DNA of 64,000 nt from Moritella sp. 24 (GCF_018219155.1 NZ_CP056123.1:1869505-1933504); one strand, 5' to 3'; positions 36,644 to 46,147 are shown, counted from the first letter of the stretch. Program-made: numbers and translations. Notes: generated by a model from the letters alone, not told the origin.

Positions 36644-37515
36644 TCAACGGATAAGCTGATGGTTTTCTTTAAAGGCGGATATCACCTGACAACCTTGCTT
36701 TGAGAGTGTTAAGCCATTACGCCAGCATAATTCAACTCTGCGGTTAATACCTGCTGGTTCAAAATCACAGTTTAATTTAACAAGTTGATTGCGCTCTATT
36801 GCAGTATTTACATATTCAGCGGGTAAAAATGCAAAGCCTTTATGGTGTTTCAACATCGCGATAAGTGGCTGAATATCTGAGAAGGTGGCATAGCTTGGGC
36901 TAAACCCTTCACTGTGTTCGCTCGCTTCACCTAATATCAATTCTCTATATTGACTTAATTCATTGGTCGTTACGATTGGTAATGAGGCAAGTGGGTGTTG
37001 AGGGCTCGATACCAGTACATCTCGATAGTGTCCTAATCGGCAATATTCAAACAGCTGATGATGTAAGGTATCCGATTCATGGGTAATAATGATATCGACA
37101 TTGCCGTTTTGTAAGTCTTGCGTGAGCTGTTTATCTCATCGCGGTATACTTCAACACTTAAATTGGTTAAATCCAGTGTTAATGACAGCGGTTGCGTAAA
37201 GGTCTGCTCGGGAATGTAGTTTTCTATGCCGATGGTTAATACTGTCGGTTCATCTTGCGCGATCATGTTTGCACTTTGTACTAACTTATCAAGTTGGCTC
37301 AAGGTGTGCGTTAAGCTTGGCAGCAAGCGTTCACCTGCTTTACTTAAGGTCGTTTTATTGCCAGTACGGTCAAAGAAACTGACACCAAGATCAATCTCAA
37401 GATCTGCTATCCACTGACTAACTTGTGGTTGTTTCTTACCGAGCTTACGCGCTGCGGCAGAAATCGAACCTGTTTCAATCGCGAGGAGCAATGCTTTAAG
37501 GTGGAGTGAATTCAT
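36644..37515 (-). pseudogene. LysR-type regulator interrupted by one frameshift
   Basis: The first frame (start 37515) encodes an N-terminal LysR helix-turn-helix (GSISAAARKLGKKQPQVSQW, then FFDRTGNKTTLSKAGERLL) and the start of the effector domain. After VEVYRDEIN the sequence leaves frame: reading continues in another frame as LTQDLQNGNVDIIITHES and runs without a stop through LILGEASEHSEGF to GCQVISAFKENHQLIR. A missing base near 37128-37129 explains this; restoring it gives about 290 residues, normal for LysR. Either a true recent inactivation or a read error. If intact, it would be a transcription regulator; its target is unknown. Confidence 0.85.
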
Positions 37516-37627
37516 AGGTCGGCGATTTGAAAATGGATATTACAGAAAGAATAACAGGGTATTGGCCAATCGACTAGACCCTGTTATTCGCTATTATGGT
37601 AAATATTCATTACTGCGCAGTAAGGTA

Positions 37628-37876
37628 TTAGTGTTTCTTTTGAACACCGTTACGTACCATTTCTTTACCACCTTCATAAACGTCTTCTGTTACATAACGT
37701 GCTAACAGTAGACTTTGTTTATCATCAAATACAGCGATAAAGTGACGGCCATCTTTAGTGTTTGTTGCCATACCAACACCTGCAACACCCTGCAGACCTA
37801 AACCACCGTTTTCAATGTCTAGTAGGAAAGTCTCAAGGTCTTTTAAATTATCAATGACATCATGTTCGTTATTCAT
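37628..37876 (-). CDS. Conserved-looking small protein, unknown
   Basis: An 82-residue protein, mainly soluble, with the stretch GGLGLQGVAGVGMATNTKDG and a following beta-rich part ending in RYVTEDVYEGGKEM. No family was recognised. The ATG has AAAGAG about seven bases upstream; the frame is open 13 codons further, but those start with an unsupported codon. No neighbours on the same strand are close. Confidence 0.55.
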   Translation of the reverse strand: MNNEHDVIDNLKDLETFLLDIENGGLGLQGVAGVGMATNTKDGRHFIAVFDDKQSLLLARYVTEDVYEGGKEMVRNGVQKKH

Positions 37877-38209
37877 CTGTGCGTACTCTTTGTGGCGACT
37901 CGCCCAATTAAGCAAGTCACTTGTTATAATATGGCGTGTATTTTACAGATTATAGTTGATGATTTAAAGTCTTACGGTGTTTTAAGCCTTAATGCCTAAA
38001 CCGTAATCTATGAGCTGACAGGGAGTAAATGAGTATGAGACTGAATTTTTAACAGGTTTAAGGTTATTTATTTATCGATATATAGATAAAACACATAAAA
38101 TTCATGAGGTTGATCATAAAACAAATAGTTCATATTAAAACACCATTATTAAAAAGTTAATTTAACATATACTACTTTGTGATTATTAATATAAATTCAA
38201 GGATAGAGA
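37877..38209. other. Intergenic region between divergent genes
   Basis: No gene seen. TTACGGT (37972-37978) and ACCGTAA (38000-38006) are perfect inverted arms around a 21-base spacer, a possible operator or hairpin. A TATAAT occurs at 37925-37930 on the plus strand without a matching -35. The last 100 bases are strongly AT-rich. Confidence 0.3.
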
Positions 38210-38827
38210 ATGTTAAACAAAAAGGTTTTTATTGGCGCTTCAGTGTTACTTCTTTCGGGCTGTACTAGTGTATTGACTGCCAATGAAACAGCACCTGAAA
38301 TCAACTTTGCAGAAAAGCCAACTGAAATATCGATTGCGGTATTGGACAAACGAGCATACGTGGTCGACAGCGATAAAGAACCCGCGTTCGAAGGCATTAT
38401 TCGCAGTGGTTTTGGTATCCCTTATTCATATTACACAACGACGAAAGAACCGATGTCTGTGTATTTAACGAATCGTTTATCAGCTGGCTTTGATAAAAAA
38501 GGGATTAAAGCGAGCGTTGTTAATACTGAACCAACGATGTCTGTTGATAAGGTCGTGGGCTCACTGGCCAAAGATGATCTTAAGTCAGTTTTATTTGTAT
38601 TAAATGAATGGAAATATGACTTTCATACATTCACTGATAATTCGTGGTACGACATGGACGTCATTATTGTTGATAAGTTAGGTAATAAAAAAATAGTTAA
38701 AAATTTTAAAGGTGAAAATGATGTGCCTGACGGCAGCTTGATCTCAAATGAAATGCAGCTCATCTACAAGCAGCGTTTTGAAAAAGTATTTGCTGATCCA
38801 GAAGTTCGCCTCGCATTTAGTCAATAA
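38210..38827 (+). CDS. Lipoprotein, unknown function
   Basis: A 205-residue lipoprotein: short signal peptide with lipobox LLSGC (Cys near residue 18), then a soluble domain with mixed alpha/beta character and the segment SVLFVLNEWKYDFHTFTDNSWYDMDV in the middle (given here only as a description). No Cys other than the lipidated one is conserved visibly and no enzymatic motif was recognised. The following Ser-Val-Leu-Thr does not give an Asp at +2, so outer-membrane sorting is likely. ATG after AAGGATAGAGA. Single gene; etfBA follow 162 bases later. Confidence 0.65.
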   Translation: MLNKKVFIGASVLLLSGCTSVLTANETAPEINFAEKPTEISIAVLDKRAYVVDSDKEPAFEGIIRSGFGIPYSYYTTTKEPMSVYLTNRLSAGFDKKGIKASVVNTEPTMSVDKVVGSLAKDDLKSVLFVLNEWKYDFHTFTDNSWYDMDVIIVDKLGNKKIVKNFKGENDVPDGSLISNEMQLIYKQRFEKVFADPEVRLAFSQ

Positions 38828-38989
38828 GATCACCTCGTTAATAATAGGTATCGTTACCGATATCGATTATTACGTATACCCCTCAATTTGCCATACCTCA
38901 TAACACCACTATTCTTATATGCATCATTGTTTGATTTGTTAAACACGAACCAATTAGTTGAATAAATAGAAGTATGTTGTGGGGCAATC

Positions 38990-39742
38990 ATGAAGATATT
39001 AGTCGCAGTGAAGCGGGTTATTGATCATAAGATCAACATCAGGATTAAAGCGGATGAAACGGGAGTTGAAAACGCGAATGTTAGAATGGCGATTAATCCA
39101 TTTTGTGAAATCGCGATAGAGCAAGCGGTACGCTTTAAAGAAGAGGGGATTGCAGATGAAGTTGTCCTTGTCAGTATTGGCCCTAAAGCTGCTGATGTGC
39201 AACTGCGGACAGGATTAGCATTGGGTGCAGACCGCGCCATATTAATTAAAACAGATGATGAAGTGCAGTCCCTCGATGTTGCTAAATTATTGCATAAAGT
39301 TGTGCAAGAAGAGTTACCCGATCTAGTGTTGCTAGGTAAGCAGGCGATTGATACTGATAACAATCAAACCGGACAAATGTTGGCGGCGCTGGCAAATATG
39401 CCGCAGGGAACTTTTGCTTCTGAGATTCGATTTGTTGTGTCGAATAGCGTCAAAGTGACCCGCGAGGTTGATGGTGGTTTAACAACGATAGAGTTGAGTT
39501 TACCTGCTGTTGTGACCGTCGATTTACGTTTGAATACTCCGCGCTATCCATCATTGCCAAACATCATGAAAGCCAAGCGCAAAATTATTACCATCACACC
39601 GGTTGATATGATGGGGGTGGCTTTATCACCTCGCTTAGTCACCCTTAAAGTCGAAGAACCTACTGCGCGTCAAGCCGGTATTAAAGTAGCCAATGTGGCA
39701 GAACTTGTGGATAAACTCACGCATCAAGCGAAGGTGATTTAA
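38990..39742 (+). CDS. etfB: Electron transfer flavoprotein beta subunit
   Basis: A 250-residue ETF small subunit. With EtfA it binds FAD (and AMP in the beta subunit) and carries electrons from acyl-CoA dehydrogenases to ETF-QO. KILVAVKRVIDHKINIRI is the typical N-terminus; GKQAIDTDNNQTGQMLAALA (about 117-136) is the AMP/adenosine-binding and beta-subunit signature, and LNTPRYPSLPNIMKAKRK the C-terminal signature including the lysine recognised by dehydrogenases. ATG after GGGGCAATC. The stop is immediately followed by the etfA ATG. Confidence 0.95.
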   Translation: MKILVAVKRVIDHKINIRIKADETGVENANVRMAINPFCEIAIEQAVRFKEEGIADEVVLVSIGPKAADVQLRTGLALGADRAILIKTDDEVQSLDVAKLLHKVVQEELPDLVLLGKQAIDTDNNQTGQMLAALANMPQGTFASEIRFVVSNSVKVTREVDGGLTTIELSLPAVVTVDLRLNTPRYPSLPNIMKAKRKIITITPVDMMGVALSPRLVTLKVEEPTARQAGIKVANVAELVDKLTHQAKVI

Positions 39743-40717
39743 ATGGCAATTTTGATCGTGGCTGAACATGATAACAAGGTTCTTCAAACGGCCACTCTGA
39801 GCGTGCTTTCTGCTGCGACTGAATTAGCGCAGCACACTGATGATCGCGAATTACACTTGCTTATTATTGGTTATGAATGTCAGTCCGTTGTTGAAATTGC
39901 ACAGGGGATAGCAGGGGTTAGCCAAATACTGGTTTCCGATCATCAAATTTACCAGTCGCCATTAGCTGAAAATATTGCTTCATTAATTGTATCGGCAGCA
40001 CAAGAACAAAGCAGCGCTGATTACAGTCACATCCTTACTTCTGCAAGTACAAGTGGGAAAGACTATCAACCGCGTGTCGCAGCGCTGCTAGATGTTGCTC
40101 AAATATCCGATATTATTAGTATCGAATCTGCAGATACATTTAAACGGCCGATTTATGCAGGCAAGGCAATTGCTACCGTGCAGTCGATTGATCGTATTAA
40201 AGTGATAACGGTACGGAGTAGCGTATTTATGCCAGTGCTGTTAATCACAGGTAACAAAGTACCTATCACTGTGCTTAACCCACAAGCGGACAGTGGTAAA
40301 TCGACGTTTATTAATGCGGCATTAACTCAATCATCTCGACCTGAGTTAACGACTGCGAAGGTGATTGTTGCTGGTGGGCGTGGGATGAAAAACGCAGAGA
40401 ATTTTAAGCTGCTTGATACACTTGCAGATCAACTTAATGGTGCTGTTGGTGCGAGTCGTGCTGCGGTTGATGCTGGTTTTGTGGCAAACGATTTGCAAAT
40501 AGGGCAAACAGGAAAAATTGTTGCTCCCGATTTGTATATCGCGGTCGGAATATCAGGTGCAATCCAACATATTGCCGGTATTAGTGGCAGCAAGGTGATT
40601 GTTGCCATTAATAATGATCCTGATGCGCCTATTTTTGATATCGCAGATTATGGATTAGTGGCAGACTTGTTTGAAGTACTGCCAGAGTTAACCACTGTAT
40701 TGAAAGTAAAAGGGTGA
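39743..40717 (+). CDS. etfA: Electron transfer flavoprotein alpha subunit
   Basis: A 324-residue ETF large subunit that forms the FAD site with EtfB. The C-terminal FAD signature is clear: [52 protein letters not shown] with the flavin-binding Gln-Thr-Gly and [19 protein letters not shown]. The N-terminal half follows the usual Rossmann-like domain. It starts directly after etfB. The complex would serve the isovaleryl-CoA dehydrogenase and other acyl-CoA dehydrogenases of this organism. Only two bases separate its stop from that of the convergent glgC. Confidence 0.95.
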   Translation: MAILIVAEHDNKVLQTATLSVLSAATELAQHTDDRELHLLIIGYECQSVVEIAQGIAGVSQILVSDHQIYQSPLAENIASLIVSAAQEQSSADYSHILTSASTSGKDYQPRVAALLDVAQISDIISIESADTFKRPIYAGKAIATVQSIDRIKVITVRSSVFMPVLLITGNKVPITVLNPQADSGKSTFINAALTQSSRPELTTAKVIVAGGRGMKNAENFKLLDTLADQLNGAVGASRAAVDAGFVANDLQIGQTGKIVAPDLYIAVGISGAIQHIAGISGSKVIVAINNDPDAPIFDIADYGLVADLFEVLPELTTVLKVKG

Positions 40718-40719
40718 GT

Positions 40720-41940
40720 CTACGACTCAAACTGATAAGTCGATGGCACGACTACAATACCACGTTCTGAAATGGTGAATCGTGCAGCATCTTCTGCCGC
40801 GTTCACACCAATTTTTGTACCTGGTGGGATCTTAACGTGTTTGTCGATAATGCAATTTTGTAGCTGACAATGATCGCCAACTTCAACATTATCAAACAGT
40901 ATACTGGCATAAATCGTTGCCGCATCGTTGATTTTTACATTGGCAGAAAGCACGGAATTTTGAACAGACCCGCCTGATATTAATACGCCATTAGAAATTA
41001 ACGAGTTGATAAAAATCCCTTCATTCCCCGTTTCCGAAGACGTCGTTCTTGCTGGTGGCAATTGTCGCTCGTAGGTTCTTATTGCCCAATCACGCTGGTA
41101 TAAATCTATTGGAGATACATGCTTCAGCAGATCCATATTAGCTTGATACAAAGAATCGATAGTCCCCACATCTCGCCAATAAGCATCCTTACTCACTCGA
41201 CCTGAGTTGCCTGCAAACCGGTGTGCGTATACTTTTTCTTTATCGATTAATTTAGGAATGATGTCTTGACCAAAATCATGGTTTGAATGCGGGTTTTCAG
41301 CATCTTGTTCTAACGCGTCGATTAATGCTTCGGTCGTGAAAATGTAGATCCCCATTGATGCAAGACTTTTTGTTGGATCGTTTGGTAGTGGGGTCGGTTG
41401 CCCAGGTTTTTCTGAAAATGCGATGATTTTTTTGGTTTCATCTATAGACATCACTCCGAAGTCACTCGCTTCAGCAACAGGAACATCCATACAGGCTATA
41501 GTTAAGTCGGCACCATTTTCCTTATGGCGTTGTAGCATAGGCGCATAATCCATCCGGTAGATATGATCGCCAGAAAGTACGACGACATATTTCGCTTCGC
41601 TACGTGATAGTAACCATAGGTTCTGATAAATGGCATCGGCAGTACCGCTATACCATTTATCTCCCTTGCGCATTTGTGGCGGGACAACGGTAACGTATTC
41701 GCCTAACTCTGGATTAAAGATGGACCACCCGTCACGTAGATGTTTCTGTAAAGAGTGGGATTTGTATTGAGTTAGCACCAGAATACGTCTTAAACCCGAA
41801 TGAAGACAGTTAGTTAAGGTGAAATCGATAATGCGATATTTTCCGCCGAAAGGAACCGCTGGTTTTGCTCTGTTATCCGTTAGTGGTGAAAGGCGTGCGC
41901 CCATTCCGCCTGCGAGTACTACCGTTAATGTATCTTGCAT
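40720..41940 (-). CDS. glgC: Glucose-1-phosphate adenylyltransferase
   Basis: A 406-residue ADP-glucose pyrophosphorylase, the committed step of glycogen synthesis, converting glucose-1-phosphate and ATP to ADP-glucose. The N-terminal LAGGMGARLSPLTDNRAKP is the nucleotide and fructose-bisphosphate region, VVLSGDHIYRMDY the catalytic Asp strand, and FSEKPGQP the sugar-phosphate site with the essential Lys. The C-terminal left-handed beta-helix is present (SVLSANVKINDAATIYASI). It stands alone, without glgA, glgB or glgP nearby, so it may be one of two paralogues. ATG is unambiguous. Confidence 0.93.
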   Translation of the reverse strand: MQDTLTVVLAGGMGARLSPLTDNRAKPAVPFGGKYRIIDFTLTNCLHSGLRRILVLTQYKSHSLQKHLRDGWSIFNPELGEYVTVVPPQMRKGDKWYSGTADAIYQNLWLLSRSEAKYVVVLSGDHIYRMDYAPMLQRHKENGADLTIACMDVPVAEASDFGVMSIDETKKIIAFSEKPGQPTPLPNDPTKSLASMGIYIFTTEALIDALEQDAENPHSNHDFGQDIIPKLIDKEKVYAHRFAGNSGRVSKDAYWRDVGTIDSLYQANMDLLKHVSPIDLYQRDWAIRTYERQLPPARTTSSETGNEGIFINSLISNGVLISGGSVQNSVLSANVKINDAATIYASILFDNVEVGDHCQLQNCIIDKHVKIPPGTKIGVNAAEDAARFTISERGIVVVPSTYQFES

Positions 41941-42347
41941 TTAAATTACTTCCTAGTTGTATATCTTCAAGTAGTTACGGAGAGGTATATACTATTTGTA
42001 ACAAAGTATGAATCAAAAGTTAAATATTTTATACATAAAAGTATTTATAAATGGGTATCTTTAGCTTGTCGTCACGATAACGCAATATTAATGAGATTAT
42101 CATTAGATAGGTTGTAGCATTTTGTTTTTTAATTTTAATAGTTTTAAGCTATTGACAATTTAGGTTAAACCGTTTTCTTTTTAGTATAAAACCATTCTAT
42201 TATTTATACATCGGTTTAATAAGAAGCGAGTAAATACCATAAATCGCATGAGTAGGTGAAGCTGCTTGAAGGTGCGATATTTTTGAAATAGGGTAAACGA
42301 GTATTAAGTGCTTTGTATGAAGTCATAAACCATAGAAGGAATTAATG
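41941..42347 (+). promoter_or_regulatory. Region between glgC and the catalase gene
   Basis: Holds the divergent promoters of glgC and the catalase. TTGACA is present at 42152-42157, without a matching -10 at normal distance. A palindrome TAATGA-GATTA-TCATTA lies at 42089-42105; it recalls iron-box or redox-box half-sites but does not match the Fur or OxyR consensus well. Nothing else could be identified. Confidence 0.3.
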
Positions 42348-43799
42348 ATGAGTAAAAAACTAACGACAGCAGCAGGTTGCCCTGTTGCGCATAATCAGAA
42401 CGTCCAAACCGCGGGTAAACGAGGCCCTCAACTGCTACAAGATGTGTGGTTTCTGGAAAAACTAGCACACTTTGATCGAGAGGTGATCCCTGAACGTCGT
42501 ATGCACGCCAAAGGTTCTGGCGCTTATGGTACGTTTACTGTTACTCATGATATTACTCGATTTACGAAGGCGAAAATTTTCTCGGCTATTGGTAAAAAAA
42601 CAGAATTATTTACTCGTTTTACAACGGTCGCGGGTGAACGTGGTGCTGCCGATGCCGAGCGTGACATCCGTGGTTTTGCCATGAAATTCTATACGGAAGA
42701 AGGTAACTGGGACTTAGTCGGTAACAATACACCCGTGTTCTTCTTACGTGATCCACTTAAATTCCCCGATCTTAATCATGCGGTAAAACGTGATCCTAGA
42801 ACCAATATGCGTAGCGCAAAAAACAACTGGGATTTCTGGACTTCATTACCTGAAGCTTTGCATCAAATTACAATCGTGATGAGTGATCGTGGTATTCCAG
42901 CAACGTATCGACATATGCATGGATTTGGTAGCCATACGTTTAGCTTTATCAACAGTGATAATGAACGTTTCTGGGTTAAATTCCATTTCAAATCACAGCA
43001 AGGTATTAAGAATTTATCGGATGCAGAATCAGAAACCTTAATTGGTAAAGACCGAGAAAGTCATCACCGTGATTTGCTAGAAAGTATTGATAATCGCGAC
43101 TTCCCTAAGTGGACGATGCAAATACAGATTATGCCTGAAGATGATGCCTCTAAAGTCCCTTATAATCCTTTTGATCTGACAAAAATATGGCCGCATAGCG
43201 ACTATCCTTTGATTGAAGTGGGTGAGTTAGAGCTTAATCGTAATCCCGAGAACTTCTTTGCTGAAGTTGAGCAGTCTGCTTTTAATCCAGCAAGTGTGGT
43301 ACCGGGTATCAGTTTCTCACCAGATAAAATGCTACAAGGGCGTTTATTCTCGTATGGCGATGCACAGCGTTATCGTCTCGGTGTGAATCATCACAGCATT
43401 CCGGTTAATGCACCGCGTTGCCCAGTACACAGTTATCATCGTGATGGTGCAATGCGTGTTGATGGTAATCATGGCGGAACAGTGGGGTATGAACCAAATG
43501 ATCAAGGTGAGTGGGCAGAGCAACCAGATTTTTCTGAGCCACCGCTGAGTCTAGATGGTGCTGCTGCACACTGGGATCATCGTGAAGATGATGACTACTT
43601 TAGCCAACCGGGTGATTTGTTCCGACTAATGACACCAGAGAAACAAGCTATTTTATTTGATAATACGGCGCGTAACTTAGGCGGTGTACCTGAAGAAATC
43701 CAGATCAGGCATTTAAGACATTGCTTCAAAGCTGACCCTGATTATGCCCATGGTATTGCTAAGTTGTTAGGTATTGATGTGAGTAAATATAAAAACTAA
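42348..43799 (+). CDS. Catalase, monofunctional heme type
   Basis: A 483-residue small-subunit (clade 3) catalase that splits hydrogen peroxide to water and oxygen in the cytoplasm. Catalytic His lies in [14 protein letters not shown] (about residue 54), the Asn in [11 protein letters not shown], and the proximal heme Tyr in [14 protein letters not shown] (about 338). The order of catalase domain and immune-responsive C-terminal domain is normal. The second of two adjacent ATG codons is used because GAAGGA is then seven bases upstream. Possible peroxide control through the upstream region could not be confirmed. Confidence 0.95.
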   Translation: MSKKLTTAAGCPVAHNQNVQTAGKRGPQLLQDVWFLEKLAHFDREVIPERRMHAKGSGAYGTFTVTHDITRFTKAKIFSAIGKKTELFTRFTTVAGERGAADAERDIRGFAMKFYTEEGNWDLVGNNTPVFFLRDPLKFPDLNHAVKRDPRTNMRSAKNNWDFWTSLPEALHQITIVMSDRGIPATYRHMHGFGSHTFSFINSDNERFWVKFHFKSQQGIKNLSDAESETLIGKDRESHHRDLLESIDNRDFPKWTMQIQIMPEDDASKVPYNPFDLTKIWPHSDYPLIEVGELELNRNPENFFAEVEQSAFNPASVVPGISFSPDKMLQGRLFSYGDAQRYRLGVNHHSIPVNAPRCPVHSYHRDGAMRVDGNHGGTVGYEPNDQGEWAEQPDFSEPPLSLDGAAAHWDHREDDDYFSQPGDLFRLMTPEKQAILFDNTARNLGGVPEEIQIRHLRHCFKADPDYAHGIAKLLGIDVSKYKN

Positions 43800-43861
43800 T
43801 ACTTAGCTTATTCATTCATACAGTGCTTAGCTATCAAATGGTTAAAGTAACTGTTAGTTAT

Positions 43862-43890
43862 AAATAGGGTGCATGATTTGCACCTTATTT
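43862..43890 (+). terminator. Rho-independent terminator of the catalase gene
   Basis: A 12-base stem (43862-43873 with 43879-43890, one G-U pair), loop TGATT, then T-rich sequence. Confidence 0.8.
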
Positions 43891-43941
43891 ATTTTGCCTT
43901 ATTCAGTAACGGCTTAATTATTATCGAATGAGCAAACAAGA

Positions 43942-44247
43942 TTAATCACAAAACAGGTCATGCAATACATCAATCACTTTGGTCACATTATTATCATCAA
44001 GTTGATAATAGATTGTCTGCGCTTCACGACGTGTTTTCACGTATTTTTCTCGTCTTAACCAAGCGAGGTGTTGTGATAACGTCGATTGCGGGATCTGTAT
44101 TAACGCATTCAGTGCTGATACGGATAACTCACCTTGCTGTAATAAACACAGTATCATCAAGCGATGCTTGTTACTTAATGCCTTCATCAGTGATTCAGCT
44201 TTAGTTGCATTCTGCTCTAATCGCTCAATGCTCATTTGTTCAGTCAT
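43942..44247 (-). CDS. bigR: ArsR-family persulfide-sensing repressor, BigR/SqrR type
   Basis: A 101-residue winged-helix repressor. LSNKHRLMILCLLQQGELSV is the start of the ArsR DNA-binding domain, and QSTLSQHLAWLRREKYV the recognition helix. Cys34 (in ILCLL) and Cys100 (next to last residue) are 66 residues apart, exactly the spacing of the sensing pair Cys41/Cys107 of SqrR, which forms a tetrasulfide bridge with persulfide. There is no ArsR metal motif (ELCVCDL). It should repress its operon until sulfide or persulfide appears. It is the last gene of the unit, six bases after the transporter gene. Confidence 0.85.
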   Translation of the reverse strand: MTEQMSIERLEQNATKAESLMKALSNKHRLMILCLLQQGELSVSALNALIQIPQSTLSQHLAWLRREKYVKTRREAQTIYYQLDDNNVTKVIDVLHDLFCD

Positions 44248-44253
44248 AGTTAA

Positions 44254-44697
44254 TCAGTCATTTGGCTGTGATATCACTATATTAACATAGTTAGAAATAT
44301 ACATCCCCAGCACCATTGCAAATATAAATGCAATAATTTTAGGCTCTCCACTCGCGATATTAACCAAGGCGGGCCCCGGACAAATACCTGATATTCCCCA
44401 ACCGATACCAAATAACCCAGCACCGATAATTAAGCGACGGTCTATTAAGGTTGCTATCGGCAAATTAAATACACGTGCAAATAAAGGCTGCCTCAATTTT
44501 TTCTTTAGGATCTTGTAAACGGGAATGAAGAGTAATAATGCCGAGCCCATAACAAAAGCCAAACTCGGATCCCAATCACCGGTAATATTAAGAAAATTGA
44601 ATATTTTATTCGGGTTGACCATTTGTGCGACGATCAAACCAAAACCAAACAAGATACCGCAGAATAAGGCGATAGATAACGCTATAAAAAGGGTCAT
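44254..44697 (-). CDS. YeeE/YedE-type membrane half-transporter (DUF6691-like)
   Basis: A 147-residue membrane protein with about four helices and the motif GIGWGISGICPGPALVN, whose Cys faces the pore in YeeE/YedE sulfur transporters. It pairs with the upstream half to form a full unit, as pmpA/pmpB do in BigR operons of other bacteria. Cargo is thought to be thiosulfate, sulfite or another sulfur species; direction is unknown. It starts 12 bases after the upstream half-transporter gene. Confidence 0.8.
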   Translation of the reverse strand: MTLFIALSIALFCGILFGFGLIVAQMVNPNKIFNFLNITGDWDPSLAFVMGSALLLFIPVYKILKKKLRQPLFARVFNLPIATLIDRRLIIGAGLFGIGWGISGICPGPALVNIASGEPKIIAFIFAMVLGMYISNYVNIVISQPND

Positions 44698-44709
44698 GTT
44701 TATCCTAAC

Positions 44710-45135
44710 TTAGTTGATGGCAAAAACGTTATTGACGATAAAAACGGTAATCATAGCGGTGCTCATAAAGGTGATAGTTGCTATTATTGAGCGAGCAGAC
44801 AGTCGTCCAATACCACAAATACCGTGACCACTAGTACAGCCAGAGCCCACGCGAGAACCGATACCAACGAGTAAACCACCAATGATAATTGCAGACCAGC
44901 TCACATCAATGCTACTCGGTAATGAAAATCCGAATAAACCGGCGAAAAATGGACTGATGATCAATCCGAGGATAAACATGATTCGCCAGTATTCACCTGA
45001 CGAATGCAAATTTTTTAAGCCATAGAAAATCCCCGATATACCACAGACTTTACCTATGCCAAACAGCAGTAATAAAGCGGAACTTGATAAAATAAGCCCA
45101 CCTAAAATTGAGTCAAAAAATGCTAATTCAGTCAT
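44710..45135 (-). CDS. YeeE/YedE-type membrane half-transporter
   Basis: A 141-residue membrane protein with the YeeE/YedE signature GSGCTSGHGICGIGRLS (about 97-113), including the two Cys that relay sulfur in the thiosulfate transporter YeeE, and an early LFGIGKVCGISGIFYG. About four helices. With the next gene it forms a split transporter. Its start overlaps the end of the dioxygenase-like gene by eight bases, so translation is coupled. Confidence 0.83.
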   Translation of the reverse strand: MTELAFFDSILGGLILSSSALLLLFGIGKVCGISGIFYGLKNLHSSGEYWRIMFILGLIISPFFAGLFGFSLPSSIDVSWSAIIIGGLLVGIGSRVGSGCTSGHGICGIGRLSARSIIATITFMSTAMITVFIVNNVFAIN

Positions 45136-46015
45136 TTTGATCCTCTGCTTTTAATATATGCACAGGTATTTTGAAGAATACTGGTTGGTGATCACTTGCT
45201 TGCGGTAGTTCTCCCCCTTTAATGTTCACTTGTAATGCAGGATACAGAAGTCTTGGCACTGCAAGTTTGTTATCACGGGTTTGACGAACAGTAACAAAGC
45301 TATCGAGGGTGACATCATCTGTAATATGAATATTTGACTGCTTACTTTCTGCGACTGTCGTTTGGAATTGTAATTCTCTGCCATTTGGCTGGTAATCATG
45401 GCACATCCAAAGCTTGGTATTGTCAGGCAGTTCGTAAAGCTGTTTGATGCTTTGATAAAGCTCTGACGCTGCACCGCCGGGGAAGTCACAGCGGGCTGAA
45501 CCACTGTCTGGCATGAATAAGGTATCACCAATAAATGCATTATCTTCGATGAGATAAGTGACGCTATCTCTGGTGTGGCCGGGTGTTTCAATGACTTTGA
45601 TGGCGGTATCACCAATGAATAGTGTGTCATCGTGACTGAGTAGTTGGTCAAACTCTTTACCAGACACTGATATTTCAGCGTCGTTTAATGCAAAAATGTC
45701 TTTAAAGGTTTGCTGCGCTTGCGTGATGTATTTACCAATAGCGATCTTACCACCAAGCTGTGATTTCAAATAATAAGCGGCTGATAAATGGTCTGCATGC
45801 GCATGTGTTTCTAATATCCACGTTAGCGTTAACTTATGCTGCTTTATAAATTCAATTTGAGAGTTAGCAAAATCAAAAGTAATGTTACCTGAGTTACTTT
45901 CATAATCGAGTGCACTATCAATAATGGCAGCTTTAAGGCTAATCAAATCATAAATAAGGTAACTTATCGTTGAACTATCTGGGTGAAAAAAGTGTTTTAT
46001 TATAATTGAAGACAT
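45128..46015 (-). CDS. Metallo-beta-lactamase-fold persulfide dioxygenase-like protein
   Basis: A 295-residue MBL-fold protein of the ETHE1/Blh group. The metal site is THAHADHLSAA (residues 70-80), then the conserved TPGHTRDSVTYL, FIGDTLFMPDSGSARCDF and MCHDY. Relatives oxidise glutathione persulfide to sulfite with iron and oxygen, and a BigR-linked hydrolase (Blh) does so in Xylella and Agrobacterium. No rhodanese domain is fused. The ATG used has AGAGGG about five bases upstream; the frame is open 26 codons more into the promoter repeats, which is rejected. First gene of the operon. Confidence 0.85.
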   Translation of the reverse strand: MSSIIIKHFFHPDSSTISYLIYDLISLKAAIIDSALDYESNSGNITFDFANSQIEFIKQHKLTLTWILETHAHADHLSAAYYLKSQLGGKIAIGKYITQAQQTFKDIFALNDAEISVSGKEFDQLLSHDDTLFIGDTAIKVIETPGHTRDSVTYLIEDNAFIGDTLFMPDSGSARCDFPGGAASELYQSIKQLYELPDNTKLWMCHDYQPNGRELQFQTTVAESKQSNIHITDDVTLDSFVTVRQTRDNKLAVPRLLYPALQVNIKGGELPQASDHQPVFFKIPVHILKAEDQND

Positions 46016-46048
46016 CTGACCCTCTCTAATACTGTCGCTATCATCTGT

Positions 46049-46091
46049 ATTTACAATGATGTATATCGTACATTGTAAATTTACGATATAC
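46049..46091 (-). promoter_or_regulatory. Interlocked inverted repeats, putative BigR-type operator and promoter
   Basis: Two perfect 10-base inverted repeats interleave: ATTTACAATG (46049-46058) with CATTGTAAAT (46071-46080), and GTATATCGTA (46061-46070) with TACGATATAC (46082-46091). On the minus strand TTGTAT, 17 bases, TACGAT lies inside them and could be the promoter of the persulfide operon. An ArsR-type repressor bound here would block RNA polymerase. Confidence 0.65.
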
Positions 46092-46147
46092 AAGTGGTGC
46101 TATGTATAAGAGTGTAAAGGTGCAAGGTGTGAATGTGACAGTTATAA

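Noticed and set aside
42089-42105. Fur or OxyR site before the catalase gene
   Set aside because: A palindrome exists but neither consensus fits; kept only as an unnamed inverted repeat in the intergenic entry.
45226-45651. 141-codon frame inside the persulfide-dioxygenase-like gene, other frame
   Set aside because: Overlaps a well-supported MBL-fold gene on the same strand and shows no motif.
46016-46093. Longer N-terminus for the MBL-fold protein
   Set aside because: Would translate the operator repeats; the inner ATG has a good ribosome site and family-like start.
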